64,000 nt of DNA, taken from the NCBI RefSeq assembly GCF_029784155.1, contig NC_073692.1, positions 326,635,920-326,699,919 of the forward strand. Reading direction: 5' to 3'. A program made the translations under genes and the position numbers. This DNA comes from Uranotaenia lowii (Eukaryota > Arthropoda > Insecta > Diptera > Culicidae). The notes under the pieces are model-generated. The model saw nothing but the letters and a program-made list of their open reading frames with translations, was not told the origin of the DNA and did not search any database. Shown piece by piece: positions 32,645 to 44,600 of the stretch (the stretch's first letter is position 1; the number at the start of each line of letters is the position of its first letter).

Positions 32645-35600
32645 ATGACTGCAGATATTTCAAGTAATTCATGCCGATTGTGTTTGGCCGAGGATGATGT
32701 GTTGTGGCCTTTATTTGACGGTGTGGAGAACAATTTGGCTCAGAAAGTGCATTCTTGCACCTCGATTTCGGTAAGTAATCGTGATTAGCAAACCCGCTCG
32801 ATTCGACGACTCGGTTGAAAAACTTGGTGTCGGTAAAATTTTATTAATTTGTGCTTATTTAAGTTTACTTCATGTATTTAATTTTCTGACTAATATTTAC
32901 TGTTAAGCAATTTACAAATAGTTGCACTTATTGATTTACAAAGGCCGTTTTAATAAATTGAATTCCACCGATTTTATTTAACTGCTGTTAGCTTAAAGAT
33001 TGCTTCGTTGAGCGTATGAATATCATCAATTTTAACAGTTAACTAATATACTTAACTGGTCAAATTAAATTTTAAATTATTTATTGTACTTTTTGTCATA
33101 CATATGTTCATAAATTTATTATTTCAGATTTCTAATGTTGAAGGAGTACCATCAGCAATATGCGAAATTTGTAAATCTAAGCTCATCATTTGTGATCAGT
33201 TCATAAGGCAATGCATCAAAACGGACCAAAAAATTAGAACTGCTTTCGCTAAACAGTTCAGCGTAAATTCGACAACGTGTGCGTCTATTCCAGGAACATC
33301 CTTATTGGAAATTGAACTTATTCCTTCTGTAGAACATGGCATGAAAAAAGCCCAAACAGAACAATCTACGTATTTGATAGAGATTGCCGAAAAACTGAAC
33401 AATCCTTCTGATATACAAGAAACAGTTATAGAATGTGTAGAAAATGAACAAGGCCTATCAGTTATAGAACCGGAATCGATAAGTTTTCATGAAACTGAGC
33501 AGAATCTTCCTGCTAAAGATGGAAGTCAGGATTCAAAAATTAATCCAAAACCTTTCAAGGATGCCGTTAAATCGAAAAATAAATCTAAATCCAAGCCTGG
33601 TATCTGTAAAATTTGTAACACAAAACAGTTGAACATGAAGCAACATATGACGGTACATTCGGGAGAAAGAAAGCATGTTTGCCCGTATTGTCAGAAAGCA
33701 TTCGCTCAGATGGGTAACTTTAAGTGTCATCTCAACATTCACACCGGATATAAACCTTATCAGTGCAGCGACTGTGATAAAGCCTTTGGCGATCCGACTG
33801 CACTGAAACTTCACAAGGTAAGTTTGGATGTGAATTTGACTATCACTATGCTTATCGGGAGTTTCTTCTTTAACCTTTTCGGTTTCCGGTAGATAAACCA
33901 CGATCCAGACAGTACGAAATTCGTTTGCGAAATTTGCGAAGCGTCCTTCAAATATCGACATTCGCTTCAATCTCACATACGCAGTCATAACAACGACCGG
34001 AGGCATGTATGCGGCTATTGCGAAAAGGCTTTCATCACCAGGTAAGTTTTGACTGTTCTGACTCGGCAAACTGAGAGAAGTATTCCCCAAACAACAAATC
34101 AGTATGAGGCGTTCAGATACCACGTTTACAGAAAAATGAGATTTTTGACAGCACCCCCCCCCCCCCCCCCCCCCCTCCTCCCCCTCCGTGGACATTTGGC
34201 AAACTCCTATCCCCCTCCAAGGATGTCAAACAATTCATTGTATAATAACGTCATTTATATGGACGACCCCTTTCGTCGACCCCTGGCAAAATATTTGACA
34301 TCTGAAATCGATTGCCCGTCCCTGAAAACTACCGTGTGCAAATTTTCATCCCAATCCGAAGTATAATAACGACGATATTGCAAAAATATTGAAAGGTTTA
34401 TATGGACGACCCTTTTTGCTGGCCCCTTAAACTGAATTTAATACCTGAAATCTATTGCTCATCTCTCAAAACTCTCGTGTACCATTTTTCGTTTGAATCC
34501 GATGTATAATAACGACAATATCGCATCAACAGTGAATAGTTAACATGGACGACCCCTTTGGCCGACTCCTGATTTTAGTTTGGATAAGTGAAATCAGTTG
34601 TTTGTCCCTAAAAACTCCTATGTGCAAATTTTCATCCCAATCCGATGTATAAAAACTACAATATCACTAAGATACTGAAAATTTAATATGGACGACCCCT
34701 TTTGCCGGCCCCTTACACTACATTTGATACCTCAAATCGATTGCATGTCACTCGAAACTATCGTGTACCAATTTTCATCTGAATACCATGTATAATAACG
34801 TCAATATCGCAAAAACAGCGAACAGTTAATATGGACGACCCCTTTGGCTGACCCTTTACACAAAATTTGACACCTGAAATCAATTGCTCGTCTTTCAAAA
34901 CACTCATGTGAAAATTTTCAACACAATCCGATGAAAAGTAACATCAATATCGCGAAAACAATACTTGCCTTGTATGGACGACCCCCTTCAGAAGGGGTCA
35001 TCCGAAAAGCTGAAAACATTTTTCATCATTCCTGGTCCTAATGAGCATTAGACCGCTGCAAGTTTGGATGGAAATTTCAAATTCTTAAATTTTTACACCT
35101 CCCATAACTTTTTTTTGGTTATTTTTGCTGCCAGAAATAGCAATAAAAGTTTTGGAACGATCCATCCAGTCCTGAATTAGCGCAACAAGTTTTAATTTTG
35201 TATGGAAATTTGTATGGGAAAACAAAATTTTTCATTCCAAAATCGCCATAGATGATCTGAAAGTTCCATAAATATATCTTGGGATTAAAAATGTTCCTTG
35301 ATTCATGCAGTACCTTTCATGTGAATAAAGCATAAACCTAAATGTCGTGTTCCCAGACGAATGAAAAGGCAAAGACTAAACTAGAGATATATGTTTATTC
35401 AAGCAAGTGTGACAACTGAATGACAGAGCTTTCACACAAGGGGTGGTATTTATACCAGCAGGTACTCCTAGCGTGATGATAGCATGTTGCGACATTCTAG
35501 TAGCTTCTAATTGGTCGGGTGGTCGTAGCCTACCACATCTTCCTTTTTTAAGAAAGATTGTACGAGCTCAAACGAAATCATCCAACAACACCGACAAAGG

Positions 35601-38600
35601 AAGATTTGGTGTTGGAACCGGTGCTGCTGCTTCGATGAACCAGGCCTTCAGTTGATTGGTGTGAGATCTGATGAGTCGACCGTTGTCCAGCAGTACGGTG
35701 TACTTCCCTCCGTTTTTTGAGTTCGATGATTCTTCCAGGTATCCACCGAACTCTTTTGTTGAATTTTCGCCTTGATTTGATCCCCAGCGACGAATGTTGG
35801 TTGCATAGGGAAGTTCGAAGTGGACCCGTTCAGTGAATCGGAGGGAATCGACCAAAGGTTGAATGTATCGATGAGGTCGACGCCAAGGACGTTCAGATCT
35901 GGATGGTTGGTGACGTAGATGCATGCTCGTTTTGAGACGTTCCGGATGGTTACTCGTGTGCTGAATTCACCCAAAACGTCGAGCATATTTCCGGATGCAC
36001 TGGTTGCAACGATGTTCGTCTGGTTGATTGTTGGTTTTCCGATGCAAGCCCAGGTTTCCGTCGAAATTATGGTGATGTCGGCCGCACAGTCGAGTTGGAG
36101 CTTCACATTGACGCCGTTCAAATTTACCTCAGCAAATTTGCGCTTTTTGGAGATGTCAACATGTTTCACCAAACTGATGCTCTTCATCTTTCGGTTGCTC
36201 GGGTGATGCTTGTCGGTTTGTTTCCGCTTTGATTCGGCTGAAGAACAGTACCCTTCTTTGTGGTCCCTGCGTTTGCATTTTCCGCAGGTGGAATTCTGGA
36301 ACGGGCACTCACGGACGTAATGGAAGTCCCCGCAGAGCCAGCAGGGCGTCTTCGGAACCTTTTTCGTCTTCTTCCCGGGAGGCTTGGGATGGAGGGACAC
36401 AGCGTTGATTGAGGGGTCCTTCTTCTCAACCATTTGTGTGTCCTGTTTCAGGTTGATGAGTTTGTGGCACTCGTCCACCAGCTTGTCCAGGGTAAGCTGG
36501 TAACCTTCGGCAAGTGGGGCGCTTTCTTCGGCTACGAGCTTACTAATAAGCCGAGTTCGTATGTCAGCGTCCCGTGGCGATTGTAAACCACATACGAAAC
36601 GCAGAGCTTTGAACTGGTCACTAGTAAGCCGGTTGAGTTGAAACGCCTCGCAGTTTTTGTTGATGGAAGCTGCGTAAGCGGTGAAATCATCTGCGTCGTC
36701 CTTCCTGTACTGCAGGCACTGGTACCGTGCGTTGAACAGTGATTTTTGTCGACCAAAGAGACGCTTGAGCTTTGTCACTGTTGTTTCAAAGTCAAAGTCT
36801 CGGGGGTGACTCGGCAAAATGCTGTTCAGATACCGTTCGTGGAGCCGGAGGATAGCGTTTTTAATATCCATTTCGGTCATCTTCTGATAGGGATCTTCGA
36901 GGTTCTCGTCGCCAATTTGTCGTGTTCCCAGACGAATGAAAAGGCAAAGACTAAACTAGAGATATATATTTATTCAAGCAAGTGTGACAACTGAATGACA
37001 GAGCTTTCACACAAGGGGTGGTATTTATACCAGCAGGTACTCCTAGCGTGATGATAGCATGCTGCGACATTCTAGTAGCTTCTAATTGGTCGGGTGGTCG
37101 TAGCCTACCACACTAAATTGTACCCCAAAAAAGATAATCAATGTTATTAAAAAAATTTATTTTCAAAATATTTTTTTTTTAATTTTATCGTTTTTTGACT
37201 GCTTATTTGAAAGCTGTGTAACAGAAGGATGGAAATAAAAAATCTCACAAAACTGTTTTACATTGCCAGAGAACTTGTTGATTTATTTATTTATTTCGCC
37301 AAACATCGTAGGCTACATATATATTCTTAAAACTAGTAGTTACAATCTTAATATTACTTTAAATACTACAATATAAGGTTCTTAAGTGCCTGTTGCCGTA
37401 AAAAACACTTTTTAGCTGCTGTTTAGACATAGTAAAATCTATGTTCTGGTAGCTTTTATTATAATTCTGCATTAGACAATTAATTGGACTATTTTTACCA
37501 TAATCAGTTCGAGCAGAGGTTAAAATAAACAGATTTCTGGTTCTCAACTGGCGACTCGGACAATAAAAGTTTAACTGATTTAGTAGATAAGTAGACTGAA
37601 CACGCTGATTAATTATGTCGTTTACAAAAGAGATTGCAGCAAATTCTCTTTAACACTTAATGGTTTAATATTTATTAGTAAACAGCGTGATTCGTACACA
37701 CTAAGAATGCATTTATTCTCCTCGGGATATTGACTCTCCGAACCACCGGGTAATTTCTGAATTTAAACGAGGTTCGAATGGGAACCCTCCCGAATCACGA
37801 GACGCTCCACTTCTTCTGAAATCTGGGACGAAATTTCCACGAATGCACAGGTGCTCGAAAAATCGTCCTGTATCACGGGGGAACATCAGCTGTCAAACGT
37901 TTTCTGTCGTGCTTTTTGGCGGCAGGGTTTTTTTTCTTCTCTTTCTCACAAGTGGAAATCGCGAAACGTTTTTTAATGCAGTTTTAATAATTTTGATGAA
38001 TGTGAAATCGTAGTTACGATGAACGGTTGAACTTAATTAGTTTGAAGATTATGGGCACGATATTCCTTCCTTCGGTTTGGAAATATGGTTGCTCAGCTTG
38101 CTCACAATGGCCCCGGAACGCAAGATTTAGAATGCCAGGTTCACACGGCCATCGGTAAGTTTCAGTGGCACCCGGCGTTTTAGTGAATTACAACAATATA
38201 TTTTTTATTTACAGAGACAATGTCCCGTCTGTGTGGTGTGTTGCGGTAAATATATGCCGCATTGTTTTAAAAAATCAGAACGTAAAAAATGTGATACAAA
38301 TATTGAAAAATAAATTTCATTTTTGGTTGAATAATTGTGGGATAATTAGGGATTCATTTTAATTATAAAACGAAATTTGAAGCAGGGGAAAGGATGCCTA
38401 AATTCACGACAAATTAAAGGGGAAAGCCATTTCGAACGCACAGGAAAACTTCAAAAGTCCTGAAAATTACAGGAAATCATGAATTCGAAACTACAGGTCA
38501 ATTTGACAGTTGTTTTCCTGAGCACTTTTTGTGTCCCGAGATTTGTCCTGTAATTTCAGCTGTTGAAAATACAGGACGAAATCGACCCGACCACAGGAGA

Positions 38601-41600
38601 AAAGATTAAGTGTGTACACACTAAGATTGCATTTATTTCGCTCGGGACCATGAATCTCCGTGTCACGGGAAAAGTGCTCAATTTAAACGAAGTTCGAAAG
38701 GAAACTCGCACGAATCTCAGGACGCTTCATCTCTCCTGAAATACGAAACAAACTTGCTACGAGAGCACAGAAACTTAACGTATCCCCGTGAATGCCGGAC
38801 AGTGTTCTCCTGAATCACGGGAGACCCAATCCTTGTCAAATTTTCTGTCTCTTGCTCTCCTGTATGAAAAAAACCAACAGGTTTTTTTCTCTCTCTTCCA
38901 CATGTGTATGAATATTAAAACCGCCAAACGTTTCAACTCGTCACTTTTTGCGGTTACCGATGTTAAAGATTAGAAGAATTTGTTTTGTTCGAGTTCATAT
39001 TGTTGCAGAAAATTTGGTTGTGGCCTGCTGAGAACGGCTCATCATCCGGTGAACTTTTCACCTTTAGCATCGCAGAACTGTTTGGAGAAACTCTACGGTA
39101 TACTTTCGCCCCGGTTTGGAAGCTTTCGTCGATCCGTTAAGGTAGCTAACATGGACGTGGATCCGGAGCGCAAGAATTTCAATTCAATGGTTTGCAAGGC
39201 GCATCGGTAAGTGTCTTTGCCTTCGGCGTTTGGGTAATGAAAATAATGGAAATATTTTCTTTTTGTATGTACTTACAGAAAAAAAAATTGTCTGTGTGTT
39301 ATGATTGTGAAGAATGGTGAAATGTGTAAAAAAAGTGAAATGTACAACAAATGAAGAAAAAGTTACTTGAAATATACTGAACATGTTTAAACAACAACTA
39401 TGTTTCATTTTTTAAACATTGCATAGAAATTTATTGAAACAAAAATCAAACCAGGGGAATGGGCAGCATAATTCACTACAAATCACAGTAGGAAATCGTT
39501 TCGAGCTCACTGGAAAATTTCAAAAGTTCCTGCAAGTTACAGGGGAAAACCGTTTCGAACATTCAGGTGAATTTGACAGTTGTTTTCCTGAGCTGTTTTG
39601 TTGTCCTGAAATCGTCCTGTAATTTCAGCTGTTGAAAATACAGATCGAAATCTTCCCGACCACAGGAGAAAAGATTAAGTGTGTAGCTTGGTAATTGGCT
39701 CTGAGACCATCCTAGATTTCGTAAAGCAAATAGAACAAATTGTTTTTGGATTTATTCTAAACGGTTTTTATTAGAAATTTGAAAAGGGGACCACACAATG
39801 CTACAGTACTCAAGTATGGATCGGACATAAGCTGTGTACAATGTTTTTACTGTATATGGGTCTTGAAAATTATAACTAAAACGTTTTACAAAGCCAAGCA
39901 TACTATTTGATTTTTGAATTACTGAGTTATAGTGATCTACAAAGGTAAGTTTTGAGTCCAATATAATACCTAGATCTCTTATCTTATTGGTTCTCTCCAC
40001 AGGCTCATTTCCTAATGTAACAATTTCTCTGAATTCAAATTTTAGTTTTTTTTCGTTAACTTTATTATTATTTTCGTAGAACATAGTTGGTTCCTCAAAA
40101 ATCTCCGTTGTTCAGTATGTTGTAATGAAAATCACATCTTTTTTGTCATTTTTCAAACTCCCCCTCATGTCGGTGGGTTTACGGGATTTTGTTAGCGTGA
40201 TTTCTCTAAAATTTGAACTCAAATTCGTCACTTTTTATATACCTAAATATTCATTAGAATCTCCTCTTTCGATGGACATACTTTTTGTGTGGTGTTTTGA
40301 AAATTTGTAGCAACGTTTTTCGAATTTACTGAAAGCTGCCAGATTTCAACCAGTTTGGCCAACGTTTTCAGCAGGTTGGTGTACAAATCTCGCACCCCTC
40401 AAGTAGCCGCGGGAGAAACAAATCCTTCAGCTCTCTTTTTGTCGCTCACCAAATCTACCACCCAACCCAGCAGCAGGAGGAACTGCCGTCTCGTCGCGTG
40501 GTTTGTTGATTGATTGCCAATTAACTGATTGTAATTTAGATTTAATCATCGTGTAATTTGCATGGAAAAAGTCAAGGGTCTCCTCATATTCGTATTCTGG
40601 TATTCCTTTGTTGTCAGAACATATAATTGAAAATTCGATAGCTGTATGAAAGATCTCATTTTTCCAAATTGGATTTGTAGCCTCCAAAATAAAAAAGTCA
40701 TCAGTCAAGTTTGAAAACAGTAAATCGAGATAGCGGTTGCATGCATTTTTCACATGATTTATTTGATTAAGACATAAGGTAGCAAGATTGTCGAAAAGGA
40801 ATTGTAATGTTTCATTATCTCCAAAAATCGGTAAGAGGATTGCCTCATCATCTTCATCGGGTAAAAATTGCAGATTCGATTGATTAAAATCGCCATACAG
40901 GTGAATTTTGAATTCGGGTTTGAAGCTTCTGAATAATTCTGTAATGCTCAGAGAAACTTTTGGAAATAATCTTTACTGGCATATTCTGGAGGAAAGTAGA
41001 TCGATCCAAAAATATGGGTTTTCTTGAAGATTTGAGCTTTTGCCCACACCTGCTTAAATTCTTTGTGCTTAGTTATTTCAATAAGCTCAGAATCGAAAGA
41101 AGAGCTTATTGCTACTATAACGCCTCCGCCTGATTTCTTGTCAGACAAATTGAAATCTCGGTCATCTCTGTAGACATTATAACGCGATCCAAAAATTTCC
41201 TCGCTTTTTATCCCAGCTTGTTTCGGTTCCTTAAATAATAGTATAATTACTTGCTACTAAATTTTTATGAATTGTGTTTAGTTTAGATGCGCTTAGCATT
41301 TTATTAAAGTTTTGGCAATATGCCACAATTTCTTTATTATTGATAACTTGTTGATCGCGAGAACGAACATGATCCGCTTGGTTGACAAAAACATAGCCTT
41401 TACAAAAACATTTCTTACAATTATTAACAGCTCTAGTAAGCAAAGTCTGCCTTTTTCGAATATTTTTCAATGGATTCAGATTTTTTATTTTGAAATGGTT
41501 ATAACCTTTTTCATGAAATTGATTGCTGCTTTGTCATGTTAGCGAAAAATAAAGCTTAAGAATAGTCAAAACCAAAAATCAAAGACCGACTTCATTTCAA

Positions 41601-44600
41601 GCTTATTTGAATTTTCGGGATGATTTAATGTGCAAAAATTTCTTCTTCCATACAAATTTCCATACAAAATTAAAACGCGTTGCGCTAACTCAGGAATCAA
41701 CCAAATTATCGAAAATTTCACACTGATGCTTGGTGACCCAAAAGGAATCGAAAAAACATATGGGAGCAAAAAAGTCATTTTTTGCAGCGGTCTAATGAGC
41801 ATCCATGCCAAATTTCAGACCTCTAGCTCTTAAGACGGCTGAGTCTATAAAGGACAAAAAAAAAAAACAAACGAACAAACATACCGAAATTGGTTTTTAT
41901 ATATAGATTAAAATTAAAATGCATCAATATTCTTCCTGCAGCGAGATGCCGCTGTGCGCCGAGGCTCGAATATATCAGTCTCCATTTGACCCTTGGTTGC
42001 AGCGAAAAAAAAAAAATGACAAAAAAACAAAAAATCCAAGATTGACAGATCGATTGCTGGTTTTTCAGCAATACAGATCAAGTGCAGGAAAAATCAGCAA
42101 GACGGAGAATATTTGCTGGTTTCCAGCAAAAATTTGGATTGCTGGACTTCCCAGCAATTTTTTTTCTGGAAATCGAGGCAAAAATTTACTGTGTACACAG
42201 CAAATGTTTTTTGTTGGTTTTTTGTCCCGCTTATTTTCCAGCAATTTGAATTGCTGAAAACGATCAGCAAACTCAATTGTTGGAAACCAGTTATCTCAGT
42301 TGCTGGAAATCAGCATTTTTTTTTTCAAAAACAACCGGATATTTCGGGTTTCTAAATAAAATTTTAAATTTAAATATCAATATTTAACCCTCATAGCAGT
42401 CATATTTATAATCAGAAATTGGTATGTTCATCTTTCTTGAGCTTCATTTATTAAAATTTTTAAAACCAAATAAAATAATATTTGGCCAAGTATAAGACAT
42501 CAGATGACTTGTCGATTCTATGGCGTTTATCATCAAAGAGACTGGTTTCCCATAAGAAAACGTCACACGCTGAACAATACTTGCTTTTTGCATAAAGGGA
42601 AATGAAAATCCTTTTTCGTAAAAGTTTATCTTCGATTTCTGAACGAAAAGTGAAAAGTTCATAGTGTAGAGATCTCCGGTGAAGAATATTTCGGTTGAAT
42701 TAAACGAAAGCAATACAGTTCGGACAATTACTTTTATTGCGGCTGGTACGGTTCGCTGTTGCACTAAAACTGAACTAATCCCTCATCTCGAAACTTCGGA
42801 TAGGCTTTCGCTCTCTCTCTTAATAATTTTCTGAATTCTCTCTATACTGTTGAACAGGGTTGAAGTCATATCCTACATCCTTCCCCCTCACTAATATAAT
42901 AAAATAAATTTGTTTATATGGTTAAGAGTAACACTTCACGGACTATACCGCACTTTAGGTTTCCGTAGTCGTGCTGGACGTTTTTCGATTGGCGAAGTGT
43001 TCCTTAAATTTCGGTGCATATCTCCAAAAGAGGCCGATGCCGTAGCCATCGGTGCAACGCCTTCTGATGATGACATCCGTCTAAATTGTTCTGCTTCCAT
43101 TGTGCCCTTGCTAGGATCTTTCCCGGTCTCGGTTGTTTCTGCACGTGACTCGTCCTTTCCAGGGGAACCTTGAGAGGAAGTAAGAATGCCTAAAAAATAA
43201 ATTATAATTAATGGATAAATTAAGTGAATTGAATAAAATTACATAAATCATCGCGAAAAGAACAAACAAGTTTTGCACCAACCTTCATTTTCCCTTGGTA
43301 ACTTTCTCAAGTGAGTAACCGAACGACGATACGAAACTCCTTCATCGTTAGTGATCCTGCAATCACTTCCAGCTCTTCTGTCGACCCGAAAACGCTCCAA
43401 TTTAAACTTTGGTTCGAGTTTACCATTATCGAAATTCCGAACGATAACAGTATCATTTACTTTAATATCTGATGGTGTGGCATATCTGCGTATTTTTTAC
43501 CTTTTAATTTCTCCACTGCATCTCTTTCGCGTACTGCTTCTTCCCGATAAAAGTAAGGATCCGTTCTAATCGACGGAAGTAGGTCTTTGATAGGTCGCCC
43601 GGTCATAAGTTCTATTGGGGCTTTTCCTGTTACGGTATGCGGAGTGCTGTTATACATTTGAACATATTCTTTCAATGACGCACGCCAATCTTTGTTTGTA
43701 GCCTTTGCGATTCGTAAAGCTCGTAGCAATCCTTGGTTTTGCCGTTCCACAAGGCCGTTCATTTGCGGCCAATACGGTATAGAATGAACCAATCGTATAT
43801 TTTTATTCGCTCAATAACTAGCAAATTCTTGACTCGCAAAGGGTGGCCCATTGTCACAACGTATTGTTTCCGGATAGAAGTGTTCATCAAACAAGGTTTG
43901 AAGCGCAGAGATGGTGTGCTATATTCTTCTTTCAGCTTCATTCCTATAACCCTCAAAAATCTGCTGAAATAGTCTACTATTACTAAGAAAGTGCCACACT
44001 CTTTGACACTAAAAAAGTCGATTGCTATATCCTGCCATGGCCGTTCCGGGATCTCTTTCCTTGTCATAGGTTCAGGAGGAAATTGCGAGCTAACTGCCGC
44101 ACATCCTGCACATTCTTGGACTTTGTTGGTGACATCCCTATCCATGTAGGGCCACCAAACCTTTTCGCGTGGAATTTTCCGCATTGCGATAACGCCAGGG
44201 TGCCCTCGGTGTGCTATATCCAGTGCTTTGTTCCTCAAACTCTGCGGTAAAATTATACGTTCGTCCCGAATCACAATACCCTCCATGATACCCAGCTCTT
44301 TTTTGAATGCCTCGTATCGTATTAAATTTGCCGGCCAATAACCAGTTTTCATAGCTTCAATAACATCGGTTAGTGTACCATCTTTCCTTGTCTCATTCCT
44401 AATCTCGTCCAAGTTTATTGCCGTTAGACCTTCCCCTACAGCGAAGAGAAAATGTTCTGAGGCTTCATCAAACGCAGCTTCCTGATTTGGACATAAACGC
44501 GATAGAATGTCAGATATGTTCATGTGACCTGGGATGTGCTTAACAGTAAAAGTATAAGGTTGCAGACGAAGAGCCCATGATTCTGCTCTGGTACAAGCAC

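Larger units (their letters stand above)
35343..37112 (-). mobile_element. RT-less Ty3/gypsy-type LTR element with gag, 1770 bp
   Basis: Direct 195-bp LTRs (35343-35537 and 36918-37112) differ at about two sites. The target duplication is CTAAA (35338-35342 and 37113-37117). Coding sense is minus. A primer-binding site, TGGCGACGAGAACC, follows the 5' LTR (36918-37112), and a purine tract (AAAAAAGGAAGA) abuts the 3' LTR. The interior encodes gag with zinc knuckles and a protease-like segment, then jumps to the last part of an integrase. RT, RNase H and the integrase core are deleted. It is a non-autonomous deletion derivative. Confidence 0.92.
37280..41470 (-). pseudogene. Jockey-like LINE remnant, internally deleted and interrupted
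   Basis: Minus-strand pieces in order: endonuclease (41470 to 40427, frame-broken; SGGGVIVAIS and FGSIYFPPEY are visible), RT C-terminal region (40084 to about 39690; IRDLGIILDSKLTF and YVRSILEYCSIVW), and the ORF end (about 37690 to 37359; QLRTRNLFILTSARTDYG). A (TAAA)n-type tail lies near 37284-37300. Most of the RT is missing between 40427 and 40084. Two tandem TIR elements (37695-39685) split the remaining ORF within a Tyr codon. Removing them restores a continuous reading (LPSY then ESRCLLINIK), so the insertion was clean. The copy is inactive. Confidence 0.82.

Noticed and set aside
34049..34366. A 105-codon ORF with a polyproline stretch
   Set aside because: The prolines come from the 22-C homopolymer and its flank; it overlaps intron and satellite sequence.
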